Positions 1-9,724 of a stretch of 64,000 bases of DNA are shown one piece after another. This stretch comes from Lyophyllum atratum (taxonomy: Eukaryota; Basidiomycota; Agaricomycetes; Agaricales; Lyophyllaceae). The DNA lies in assembly GCA_014905825.1 (NCBI GenBank), contig JACGCN010000006.1:496001-560000 (forward strand). Direction: 5' to 3'. Within the stretch, counting starts at the first letter, position 1. Each line of letters begins with the position of its first letter. Both the position numbers and the translations under genes were made by a program. The notes under the pieces were generated by a model. It ran no database searches, had not been told where the DNA came from, and saw only the letters and a program-made list of their open reading frames with translations.

Positions 1-527
1 CAACGCACGTATCTTGTCTTTGTATAACCCTTAATATATTTCCACGGGCTTATGGACCCGCCGCTTCTTAGCCCCGTTGAGGAGAGATGACAAAAGGACG
101 GGCTTTGAACGCCGTGCACCCTGTTGACCAGCAGCCTTTCTGAACTCGTTCCGGTACCAATTCTTCAACATCTACGATCATACAAGGGATGTCACTCTTA
201 GCTTTCTTCTTTTCATATTTTAGAAAGCACTTACCTCTCGTCGCTTCTTCACAGCAGCTCCCACTATATCCAGGTGCTCTGCCGTCTCAACGTAGTTCTC
301 ATGATCGTCATGTTTCTCAGAAGCAGCTGGCGGAAGTTTTCCAAGCGCAATCAAGGCGTCAACCTCGGGCCAAGCAACGAACCACTCGACCATAAGGTCC
401 GCATGGAACTCGTTGAGTCTTTTCTCGGATTTCGTGCCCAGTTTTCAGCCTTCGTCTGTAGGTAGATCGGAAACCTTTTCTTCAAGAATTCGAGCTGAAG
501 GTCGGTAGACCATCTAGGCGGCGGCAT
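1..527 (-). pseudogene. Decayed basidiomycete hypothetical gene, cut by the left window edge
   Basis: Read on the minus strand from the ATG at 525-527, the frame begins MPPPRWSTDLQLEFLKKRF and runs to KAENW near 440. It then has to change frame, with no room for an intron, to continue as TKSEKRLNEFHADLMVEWF. After an intron of about 60 bases with GTAAGT at its 5' end (near 185-245), the sequence continues as MLKNWYRNEFRKAAG and reaches KPVEIY. A TAA at 31-33 follows, yet the same frame continues past it as GLYKDKI up to a possible donor at the window edge. The layout resembles a multicopy family of hypothetical proteins common in mushroom genomes that start MPP and carry a WY-N-rich segment; that is recalled knowledge, not a search result. 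One frameshift plus one premature stop argue for a pseudogene. The function of the family is unknown. Confidence 0.55.
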
Positions 528-577
528 TGCAAAAGACGGAATGTGAGGTGAATATCAGACGAGTGGTGGGGTTGTCT

Positions 578-1767
578 ATGGTCATGGGCGAGGATATATC
601 ATCCATACAGCCTTCATATTCTATGATGTATCACGGCCCACAGCCTATCCACCATACAGCAGTAGGCAGCCCAGGATCTCGACCAGGTACGTGGTACACA
701 TCAATCCATGATATCGCTTCGCACAAGTTTTTTTGGCAATTCGATTCATCGATCGGTACGTTTCAGATTGTGTTCATCTAACAATAAATAGGCAGAACTA
801 ATCCCCGTCGTCAGATCCACATTCTCTGCTCAATGAATCCACCACCACCAGCCGGTACCGCCATAGAGAGACCCTGTGCCTCCTGCACCAATACGGCACA
901 CGCTCTTCATGTCTTGTCAAATGCTTTACGGACAGCACATGAAGGTAAGTACTCCTATGCCACCTCATTCCATACTAGATCCTGAGTCTGGACACAGCTG
1001 CTGCACGAATTCCGGTCCCAGTTCCCTCAGGTATGTTCTTCCTGTTCATTTTGTGTTTCTTACTCCTCTGATGCGATGTCCGCATGCAGAAGTTGCATTA
1101 GCTATGGGTTATCGCTCCCCAGATCCAGTTGAGATGCCTGAACCGCTGCGTGAGTTGTGTGATCGTCTTGGCTACTTTGTCATCCAAGGTACGCTAGCCA
1201 ACTCTCTGTTTCAGCTCTCCATTTGAGATCAATTTGAAGATACACCCAAGAATCATTCACGTGGCCGTGATGCGGCTGCGGAGCGGGCAGAATGTTCAGC
1301 TGCACCTGGCCCTCGTGGAGGCGTAAGCCCCCATAAAGGGAATGATGAAGACACTAGCGTCGTATGGATCTCTTCGGATTCGGACAGCTCATCAGAATCA
1401 TCCTCCCCAAGCCCACATGAGACGCCTGGTATTTGTCCTTTCTCACTCCTGAATTGAAATATGCTGACATACTTTATCCAAAGCTCCACCCTCTCCGACG
1501 GTTCAGCCCCGTCGGAGCCGATGGTATGTGGTTACACTCGGCCGAAACCCTGGTGTATTCTCGGACTCGTACGTTACTTGTCCTTGATGTCATTCCTATA
1601 CCGAACTGATGCATTTTCTCAGCCTCCATCTCAATCCCAACATGACAGGTATTTCTGGCGCTACTGCGCAGAGCTACAAAACCAAGGCTGAAGCTACGAA
1701 AGCCTACAATGATGCTTTGCGTGATGGTCGTGTCGTGCGTGTCACCGAGGAGGTTCTGACTCATTAG
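578..1767 (+). CDS. Protein with a stand-alone RNase H1 N-terminal (Cauli_VI-type) domain
   Basis: Seven exons were assembled: 578-755, 792-944, 998-1030, 1090-1188, 1228-1428, 1484-1568 and 1623-1767. They sum to 894 nt, or 297 residues plus stop. The C-terminal 60 or so residues have the RNase H1 N-terminal domain pattern: RWYVVTLGRNPGVFSDS, then GISGATAQSYKTKAEA and a terminal RDGRVVRV. In RNase H1 this small domain binds RNA/DNA hybrids and double-stranded RNA. No catalytic RNase H domain follows; the protein ends 10 residues or so later. The middle is acidic and Ser-rich. Upstream parts (NPPPPAGTA, ALHVLSNALRTAHE, EPLRELCDRLGYFVIQ) are not recognised. The start at 578 is the first ATG of the open frame. 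The gene is convergent with the next one, whose stop lies only 38 bases away. A nucleic-acid binding role is inferred from the domain alone. Confidence 0.68.
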
Positions 1768-1804
1768 CGTTGCCAGTTTACGCTATATACAATTGTTAAG
1801 AGTT

Positions 1805-2619
1805 TTATGATGAATATATGTCTTGATCTCCCCCGCCAGTGTCCGAGTCTATGCCATCGTGATGTTCGCTAACCTCCTCTTCTTTGTTGACAGGCTCCAT
1901 CACCATTCTCGCCGTTGTTCTGCTCTCGTTGACTGCACAAAGGTCGGGTAGAAGCGATGTTTTGATGTCCAGTATTGTAAGTCCCTTCACCAGAACTTCG
2001 ATTAATCCGCATTTGAGCCTCCATAGCTGCTTGACCTTATATGTCTCCAGTGGTAGACGCCCATCCATGTCGTGCAACCCCCGAAGTAGTTGCCTTCCCA
2101 CCTCGGCATGATTCTCCAACTGAACTCTCCATTCCTCGACCCGCTCATCCTCCACAGCCAACTGGAAGGATCTCTCGATTCCGATTGCCCAAAATGTCAC
2201 GCCTCCCCATCCTTCTGCCCAATCAAAAATCTGTATTGTCAGCGGGGTGAGTTTGTCCATCTCCACAAAGCTATCAGGATCGGGGAGGGGCTCCGGAGGG
2301 CAAGGGCCTATCATCGAATTGACGGCTTCACCGTACATAGCCCATTGGTTGTTTCTCTTAGTTGCACGAAAATCCGACGGGAGCCTAGGGGTAGAAGCGC
2401 GACTTGATTGGGCTGGTGACTCGAGAGCTTTCTTCTTTCTCTCCTCCTCACGGCGTAGTCGTGCACGTTCCACATTTTTCTCTCTAGCCTCCGGATGACT
2501 GTAGACTTATCAATAGCAAATTAATGTGTGCAAGGTAGTATGACATACTTTTTGTAATAGCGTTGGTATTTTGTCAAACCGTCTGCCCCCCTCTTTGGTG
2601 AGACTTGACTGTCGTCCAT
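1805..2619 (-). CDS. Unrecognised protein with a highly basic, charged N-terminus
   Basis: Two exons, 2549-2619 and 1805-2498, flank a 50-base intron (GTATGT..CAG) and sum to 765 nt, giving 254 residues. The first residues read MDDSQVSPKRGADGLTKYQ and continue through YYKNHPEAREKN into an Arg/Lys/Glu-rich helix (RARLRREEERKKK) crossing the exon junction. This resembles the N-terminus of several mushroom hypothetical proteins. The rest is mixed: a Trp-containing stretch (IFDWAEGWGGVTFWAIGIE), a helical part with a WRVQLENHAEVGRQLL segment, and an acidic Asp/Gly-rich tail. No catalytic motif is visible. The frame is uninterrupted over 231 codons in the second exon, which supports a real gene. 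It may be a transposon passenger, since accessory sequence surrounds it, but that is inference. Confidence 0.6.
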
Positions 2620-3067
2620 TGCCTGACTTAAGAAATAAGTAAGGGAGGACCGGAGAAAGGAAGTGACTGAAATCGCTCAGAAGATGCAACCAAATGTTGG
2701 GTACACTTCTAAATTCAACTGGGTACGCTACCCAATTCAACCGGATACCCCACCAGATTGAAGTGGATACACCACCCAAAGCGACCTTCAGATCCAACTT
2801 GAACTCATATGGCTTACCTACAGTGACCTACGCATGTACACCACCAACGCGCGCAACCAGAAACAACCGGAAATCTAGATTGATCATAGATTCATGAGAC
2901 AAGCGAGATTGAAATCAAAAAATGAGATTAGAATTTAAGAACTTAAGCGTGAGTGCCTGCCCACATGCCACTATATCCATGTTTGGTAACCTTGTTGTTT
3001 GAGCGGGACCATCGCCGACAAAAAGTTCGAGAGGGCTCAGTGGAGGCAAAAGCCGAGCCGTGGAAAC

Positions 3068-3121
3068 TATGACGTGTCTAAGTTGCGCAAAAGCGGTTTT
3101 GCGCAACTTAGACACGTCATA
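3068..3121. repeat. Perfect inverted repeat, 25-bp arms with 4-nt loop
   Basis: The arms at 3068-3092 and 3097-3121 are exact reverse complements, with GCGG between them. The pairing continues outward about 8 further bases with two mismatches. The inner part reads TTGCGCAAAA / TTTTGCGCAA. No coding frame explains it. It could be a foldback element, a hairpin RNA locus or a protein-binding cruciform; the sequence does not decide. Confidence 0.9.
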
Positions 3122-3252
3122 ATTCCCACCCCCGGAACAATGAGCTGATGCATTTGATAACACGTGAGTCGTGTTTAAGCAGAATGTTTACACGAGTCCA
3201 ATGAGAAAATTGTATTCTTTGTTTGATGTGTTTGTATGATGTCATTGAAAGT

Positions 3253-3512
3253 GAGTGCTTTTTTCTGCGGCGCATCGTGACGCGCCGCAGAAAAAAGCAC
3301 TCAGACGCACTTTAATGGGGCCCGGACCGTGCAGGCAAACTGTGCCAAGCAACCACCCGTGGGCAAAATCTGGGGCCCCATCAAAGTGCGTCTGAGTGCT
3401 TTTTTCTGCGGCAACACGTGACACGCCGCAGAAAAAAGCACTCAGACGCACTTTGATGGGGCCCCGGACCTTGCAGGCAAACTGTGCCAAACAACCACCC
3501 GTGGGCGAAATC
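3253..3512. repeat. Tandem foldback repeat with 21-bp and 41-bp perfect arms
   Basis: Two hairpins lie in tandem. The first has 21-bp arms (3253-3273 and 3282-3302) and an 8-nt loop. The second has perfect 41-bp arms (3372-3412 and 3425-3465) and a 12-nt loop that contains CACGTG. The right flank of each hairpin is also a direct repeat of about 88 bases (3284-3370 and 3425-3512), differing at only a few positions. The shared core is GAGTGCTTTTTTCTGCGGC. The high identity of arms and copies implies recent origin or conversion. No coding frame is convincing. Confidence 0.9.
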
Positions 3513-3931
3513 CCCGCGACATCTTATCTCCTCCCCTCCACCAATATTGTTTTCTACCTCCTCAAGAATTGGCTTATACTTCACACAGAGGCATGTGAAC
3601 CTGTATCAGGTAAGTAAATTGGGTCGTGAGGGGCCGTGGGACGCGCCAAAGGAGACTTGAGCCCGGGACCCCATTGGCGTTGACCGCGGCTCCCCATTCA
3701 CCTTCGCACTTGTCATTCTAAAAATATAGTCAGATTACAATGTGTGGTTGCCAAGTTGATTAATCAAAGAGGAGTGCGCTCAATCCTGCTCAATCAGACC
3801 AAATCCGACCTATTTGCATATTCGGTGATCTGAGATTGGTTACGACTTCGGTTCGTCTTTTTCACTGCTAAGCAACAAGGTCTTGTCCCAACTAACATTG
3901 GTACCATATGTAGATTACGCTAATGCAGGAG

Positions 3932-4587
3932 CTACGCCCATGCTGACTCATATGGAGAGGTCTCAACAGTCACCTCAGCGCCCCAGCCACCCTTCGCCTC
4001 CCAGCCAAGCTTCTCTTCAGATCCTGGCACAACATCCTCTGCATTCCATATGTCCCAACCCCAACCCGCTCCACCCCAACCAGTGTCGGTTCCGGCGGTT
4101 TTGGCTTCTTCACCCCATGTGGACTCCAAACCCCAACCCATCTCCTTCACATGTGTTACCCGGGCATACGCGTAATCAAGACACGGCCGACAGTACATTC
4201 TCCTGATGCCAAATTCGTCCTGGTGAGGGACCAGAAATTTACCCGGCTGATTGTTGGCATGAAGTTCTTCTAGCGGGAAATCAATCTGGATATTCCGAGC
4301 AGCCACACGACGCCTTTCAAATTGCAAGACGCGAGTGGACCGGGAGCCGAAGATGTTGTCACCAAGCCTACCACCACAGAACGTGCACAGCGTGGGCCAT
4401 GGACATTCTACATGATATGTCAGATTACTTCTTTCCAGTAAGTTAATTTTTTGATACCTGACAACGACGGCTCGTGGTTTTCGCCATCAGGCCCGGGTGG
4501 CAGGTCGGGGGATGACCGTTCTGGGACGCGCTTTTCCTCAGCGTTAGACAGCAGATTGGGTTCCTGCTTCGGTTTGGGGGACGCCAT
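3932..4587 (-). CDS. Small unrecognised protein with paired cysteines and a Trp/Gly-rich tail
   Basis: Two exons (4458-4587, 3932-4407) around a 50-base intron sum to 606 nt, 201 residues. The N-terminus MASPKPKQEPNLLSN is polar, with Pro/Glu-rich sequence. After the splice come cysteines spaced as in a zinc ribbon: ECPWPTLCTFCGG, then about 60 residues later YCRPCLDYAY. Between them is a basic stretch (FERRRVAARNIQIDF). The C-terminus is unusual, alternating Gly, Trp and acidic residues (GWGGAGWGWDIWN). Four cysteines in two CxxC pairs could bind one zinc ion. No family was recognised. Upstream exons cannot be excluded. The start is the first ATG of the exon that reads cleanly into the rest. 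Confidence 0.6.
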
Positions 4588-5083
4588 GTTGGTGGAGAGT
4601 TGGCTTAAGTCGGAGGCCACCAATTTTATTGCATGTGGTTTTGCGAAGATCAAAAGGTAAATTACTAGTGATTTCCATTTGGCTAGATCTGACCAGGAAC
4701 ACAGACGGCTATCAGCAGTATCAGAATTGACGAGTGGTAGTGCCCATCCGCGTCATATGCGGTCAGGAACCGATTCGGGTCGTCGGGGCGGCTCACATGG
4801 TGAGACTTGGGCGCATGCGAATGAAACATCACCCGCCTCAGATCCCCAGCTGCTGCGGGTGTACATTTCACCTGGTGAATCCCTGCGCGCAACTGACCGA
4901 TTCGTCCGGAGAGCATGAGGTATTTGCTCTACTTTCCAGCGGAGGAAAGGCATCCTCTAATTTGTCATCGTTGTGGATTTGTATAGATCTCGATTACCTC
5001 CACAGATTTCAAATGTGATACATTCTCCGTGTGCGCTTATTCTGTCCCGGTCACATTCTAATCTATCAATCACTCCCGCCGCC
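4588..5083. other. Intergenic stretch before the transposase
   Basis: No supported gene. A 77-codon open frame on the minus strand (4683-4916, with ATG) has no recognisable motif and no partner exon. No terminal inverted repeat matching the 3' side of the transposase was spotted by eye. Confidence 0.4.
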
Positions 5084-8000
5084 ATGGGTCTCAAACGAAC
5101 CTCAAGGAAGTCCCAAAGAAGTGGCGATACTAGTTTTCAGTTTGAGGTCTTTCCCAATGACTCCAGTGAGGACGACAATCCTAGACCTCACAAGACAACC
5201 TTCCACCACGAGACTGTCTCCATCGTCTCAAAGACCGGCACAACAACAACAACATCCGCTATTTCTCGGCCCTCTGAGACGCAGGAGAAGGTTGGACAGC
5301 AGGATCGACTACCACTTGGGGTCAATTCGGACCACGATGACGACGATGACGACAAGACTCAAGTAGACCCGCTCGAGGAGTTCGAATTCCTGCAGGACGG
5401 GTTTTTCGACAGCTGGGATGCAGAGCATCCAGTTCAGCACAAACGTCGAGAGCGTACAGCTTCGGTAAGTGCTAACGTGTGCTTTGGTCTTCTTTTTGGG
5501 ACTGAACCTGCACATTAAGGACAATCCGATGAAAGAGTGGCGGGAGGGTGATCGCGACACATTTTTGCAGGAGCTACTTCGTCTCGACGGACGTGGTGAT
5601 TACTCTAGGCTCGGATGTCGCTGTCAGGGAGAATTGCCTGCAATATACCGCTGTTTCGACTGCTTGCATGGTGATCTTCTTTGTAAAGGGTGTGTTTTGG
5701 CTTGGCATACACGAACACCTTTGCATTTCATTGAGGTGCGTATTTTATGAATTTCATTATTGTTCTATAGTTGAAATCTCTTCAGGAATGGACCGGGTCT
5801 TTCTTCAGACGCCTCAAGCTGAAAGACCTTGGGCTCCGCATCCAATTGAACCATCCGCCTGGGGAGCGCTGCAGTAATCCCTTACGGGCTCCTGGTGACA
5901 AGTTCGTGATTGTCGACACGAACGGTGTCCATGAAGTTGGCTTGGACTTCTGCAATTGTGAGCGGGGCATGATGAATGCCACCCAGCTTCTTCGCGCCAG
6001 GCTGTATCCTGCGACCGGCACAAATCCCAGGTCGGCTGCTACGTTCAGGTGTCTTCGCCAGTTTCAGTTGCTGTCCTTCGAATCCAAATGTTCAGGTTAT
6101 GAATATATTAGCAGTCTCTCCCGAGCGACAGACAACACCGGTCTGAAAGAAGATGCAGCCCCGGTACGTCCACTACTGTCATCGCTATTGATATACTTAC
6201 TCAACGTAATACAGGATCGATACGATGAATTTATGCACATGGTACACCAGTGGCGAAACCTCAAGATGCTGAAGCGTTCCGGTCGAGGTCATGACCCAGC
6301 AGGAATTGCGGCGACAAAACCGGGAGAGTGTGCACTCCTGTGCCCTGCATGTCCTCAGCCCGGAATTAACCTTCCACCAAACTATGAGATTGCACCGGAG
6401 GACAAGCGGTGAGTACTCTTTTTTCTGGTCGGAATTGCGTTGCTTATCTCTCTTTCCAGCTTCCTTTACGCGCTGTTCCTCGGTATCGATGCCAATTTCC
6501 GCTTGAAACGGAAAAATGTCTCATCCGAGGAGCGTGATCCGAGCTTAGGTGACGGATGGGCTTTTTTTGTGAATGAGAAAGCATACAAATCCCATCTCGC
6601 CGCTCACTGGGATCAGAAACAGGAGGTGCGTAGCATTTCTGAGATATATAGTACAGATGCTGATCCTAAATGTTTGACAGAAGAGCGACTGTGTGGCACA
6701 TGATGCAGTGAACAAGCCTGATAGAGAGGCACGCGGACTGGCTGCCTCCGGCTGTGGGACAATCGACTGTGCAAGACACGATCTGAAGCGTCCACTTGGC
6801 GTCGGAGACCTTCAATTTGGCGAGAGGTGAGTGTCCGTAGACTGATCTGACTCATTTCAGCATGCTGATATCAAGATCTAGGTACTTAAATATGGACTAC
6901 CTTTTCTTCGGTACCATCCGTGATACCAAAGTATCGATGCTCGTAGTTTCTTACGATATCGCTTGTCAATGGAGCAAAAATCTACGGAGTCGCATGGACA
7001 GCTATCCTCATGAGATGCACATATCCGGGAGCGTTAAATACATGGTATACCTTGTCCCCAAGTTCCACCTTCCAGCTCATATCGAGGAATGCAACATCAA
7101 GCATTCATTTAACCTTACAAAGGGTGTCGGGAGGACTGACGGAGAGGCCCCAGAACGTGGGTGGGCTAATATTAATCCCATAGCTCAAAGTACAAAGGAG
7201 ATGGGGCCAGGTTCTCGACGGGACACAATTGACGATCACTTTAACGATTGGAATTGGAAAAAAACAACTCAATTCGGTATGGCTTCGCTTGATACATTCG
7301 GCCGTGTTTATTTACTCCAAGTGACAGGCCAGCGGCTGCTCAAGAAGATCCAGCGCGCTGCTGAGGGAAGCACTGAGCACAAGAATATTCAGCGTGACTT
7401 TGAGGCATCCTTACCACCTGATGACGTCGCTACTTGGAGGGAAAAGGTCGAGACATGGGAAGCAAATCCTGACGCACCTAACCCATATGCGCAGAAAATG
7501 AAAGGTATCGTGCATCTCAACATCGAAGCGTTCTATTGTTAACCAAGTGTTTGAAGTGGTATCGGAGCGTGAGGCACGGTTGAAACTCGCTGAGGGTGTC
7601 GCAGCGAAGGAGCAGGCAGGGGTTGAGGAGATGGAGAGTGGTTTGCATGCGACAGTGATGATTGCAAATGGATTAGTGATAGAAGAGGATCAGTCAGTGT
7701 TTTTTGCGCACCGTATACTTATGCAGCGAGACTCACCGCTCCTTTTCTCACGCAGACGGAAGCTTGCTGCTGATACCAGTGACCTTGGGCAGCATCCAAC
7801 AGCCAACCAGCTATCGAACCTCCTAGAGCGGTCAAATCAACTACGGCGGAAGATCGCCACTTGGATTGATGTTCAAACATTGTTTCTTCCAGAGGCGGCG
7901 CGGGAGAGGGCGAAATTGGTACAGCGGGTGGGGCCGGATGGTGTCGCACAGACTAAGGCTTACGAGATCGCGCTGTGGCTGCCTTCAAACCTCAAGGGAA

Positions 8001-8771
8001 ACGGAGTGGTGGTTAGCGAGGAGCTTCAGGAGTATGAATGGAAGTTGCGGGAAGGACAGGCAAACGACGCACTTGAAGAAATTCGACATGTCCTACGTCT
8101 CCGATCACATCTCTTGAAGCACAAGGATCGGAACATTCGTGGTGTCAGGGCAAATACACGCTCAAATGTTGCGATTTCCAACGCACAGACTACTGCAAAC
8201 AGAGCCGCTGCCAGGTATCGTATAGCACGAGAAGCATTGGTGATCTTGTCTCGCGGTCGGGAGGTGCCAGGTTGGGAGACATCCTTGCGTGTGTTGCGAC
8301 CCGAAGACGTGCGTGGGCTTTCGGAGGGGTTGTTCGGCGATTCTTTTGGATCATCCTCAACGTCGTGGATTTGGTGGCATTATGGTATTGAGGAGGAGAA
8401 CGGTACGGATCCGGGTATGAGCGAAGGTGCGTGTTGCATATGTACAAGGCGAGATGTGTTGCTGATGTCCATGAATGACAGCTCTTTGCATTGAATGGTG
8501 TCGGGCCAGGGCCAGGGCGATGCGGTGGACTGAGGAGGTGGAGCTGTTGCAGGAGGAGATGCGGCGGGTTCAGGCTTTCCTTTTGTGGCGGCACGAGTGG
8601 TGGAAGGAGCGGGCATCTCGGATGATTGGCTACCTGGATCAGGCAAGGGCAGACGGTGCAGCTGCTTATGCACTTCGCCAGGCTTCTTTGTGCCTCTCCC
8701 TTCAGCAGCAGTTTCACAACGACTGGATGGAAGTCCCTCATGTACTACAATTTTGGGCAGACCTTCCATAG
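5084..8771 (+). CDS. KDZ (Kyakuja-Dileera-Zisupton) transposase with CxC2 cysteine cluster
   Basis: Intron-rich gene of roughly 1,000 residues. Exon 1 (5084-5464) gives a Ser/Thr-rich, acidic start MGLKRTSRKSQRSGDTSF. Exon 2 starts at 5520 and carries the CxC2 cluster: CRCQGELPAIYRCFDC, then LLCKGCVLAWH. The KDZ part follows in order: LGLRIQLNHPPGERC, MNATQLLRARLYPAT, FESKCSGYEYISSLS, ALFLGIDANFRLKRK, GCGTIDCARHDLKRP, YLNMDYLFF, VSYDIACQW, FHLPAHIEEC, then TDGEAPERGWANINPIAQS with the conserved GE/ER residues, and a helical C-terminus (ALCIEWCRARARAMRW). No stop or frameshift was found within the exons that could be joined, so the gene looks intact and possibly active. KDZ enzymes mobilise large DNA transposons. 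The start is the ATG opening the first coding exon. The family call is firm; individual splice sites in the middle are less certain. Confidence 0.9.
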
Positions 8772-8844
8772 CGTACAAATAATCTAGATGCTGACCTGAA
8801 GTACATTGATAATAGATATATTGAAGTGCACAGTTATAAGTCGG

Positions 8845-9606
8845 TGATATATCACCTGTGGGTACCTTCTGAGTCAGTGATATATCATCCAGTACATTGA
8901 TAACTGATGACACGCACAGTTATAAGTCAGTGATATATCACCTATGGTACCTTGTGAGTCGGTGATATATCATCTATGCTTCATTGTGAGTCGGTGATAT
9001 ATCATCCGCCTACACCTGTTCGTCGTAAGCCATGCGATATATCATTTGACTAGGTGATATATCATCCATCCATGTGATATATCATCTGTCGATAATCTGT
9101 TCTAGCTGGATGTTATATCACGTCCGTGAGAGGCCCAAATATAGCCAAGACAATTGCTAATTTCACAGTACCACGTGTGACAAGGGATGGCAGGGGGACA
9201 ATTAATGGTATGAATTAGAAAGGAGGGTGGGAACAGGGGAGCTGTGGAAGCGGACGAGGGAATGGGCAGGAGGCATGGTGAGAGACCTAAATTTAGCCAG
9301 GCAATGGGTAATTTTACAGTACTACGCGTGGCAAGGGACCTAAATATAGCCATGTCCCGAAAGAGACGATGGTCGGGATGACAGGGGACAATGGTATGAA
9401 TTGGGAAGGAGGGCGGGAACAGGGGAGCCGTGGAAGCGGATGAGGGAATGGGAGAAGTCTGAGTCCGAAGCGGACCTGTAAAGTATAGCGGGCGAATAGC
9501 GGGCGGATGATATATCATTGGCATAATGATATATCATAAGAGCCCACAAGCTGTGGGCTTTGATACATCAGGGCCCTGCTACAGCCACGGGCTTTTGATA
9601 TATCAC
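8845..9606. repeat. Array of the 10-bp palindrome TGATATATCA
   Basis: Ten exact copies start at 8845, 8878, 8931, 8963, 8995, 9055, 9075, 9508, 9527 and 9597. Close variants are at 9035 (CGATATATCA), 9111 (TGTTATATCA) and 9561 (TGATACATCA). Within the first cluster, copies are 20 to 53 bases apart, with repeated 32-33-base and 20-base steps. Many copies are preceded by GAGTC or GTCGG and followed by YC. The word is its own reverse complement, so it could be a dimer-binding site. It may be the 3' end of the KDZ element; this is inference. Confidence 0.88.
9123..9460. repeat. Diverged tandem duplication, unit about 160 bp
   Basis: Two copies share the order: AGAGRCC..AAATWTAGCCA, AATTTYACAGTAC, ACGYGTGRCAAGGGA, GGTATGAATT, then GGAGGGYGGGAACAGGGGAG and GTGGAAGCGGA..GAGGGAATGGG. 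Copy one runs about 9123-9275 and copy two about 9279-9460. Copy two carries extra sequence in its middle, with a second partial AAATATAGCCA. The unit lies between two clusters of the palindrome array. Confidence 0.75.
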
Positions 9607-9724
9607 GCTCCCAGATAATGGTGGCCGAGTTGACCATCGGCGTGTGAGGAGGTTCGTCTGTGTATACCCCGCAGAGTGTCGCAGCCTTACGGTTGGTGCT
9701 AGCCGCGGTCTAGTACGTATACCC

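Larger units (their letters stand above)
2620..3931. other. Gene-free stretch holding two hairpin structures
   Basis: No open frame here has exon-like support. A short run at 2695-2790 repeats GGTAC/CCACC words in both orientations. The dominant features are the hairpins at 3068-3121 and 3253-3512, listed separately. Confidence 0.6.
8772..9724. other. AT-rich intergenic stretch with palindrome array and duplication
   Basis: No gene. It holds the TGATATATCA array, a diverged tandem duplication and a short hairpin at 9541-9559 (8-bp arms AGCCCACA / TGTGGGCT, 3-nt loop). It separates the transposase from the convergent RWD-PARP gene. Confidence 0.7.

Noticed and set aside
3240..3510. Coding frames inside the foldback repeats (for example FFCGVSR / FFCGASR)
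   Set aside because: The frames repeat only because the DNA repeats, and they change frame between copies. They are not evidence for a protein.
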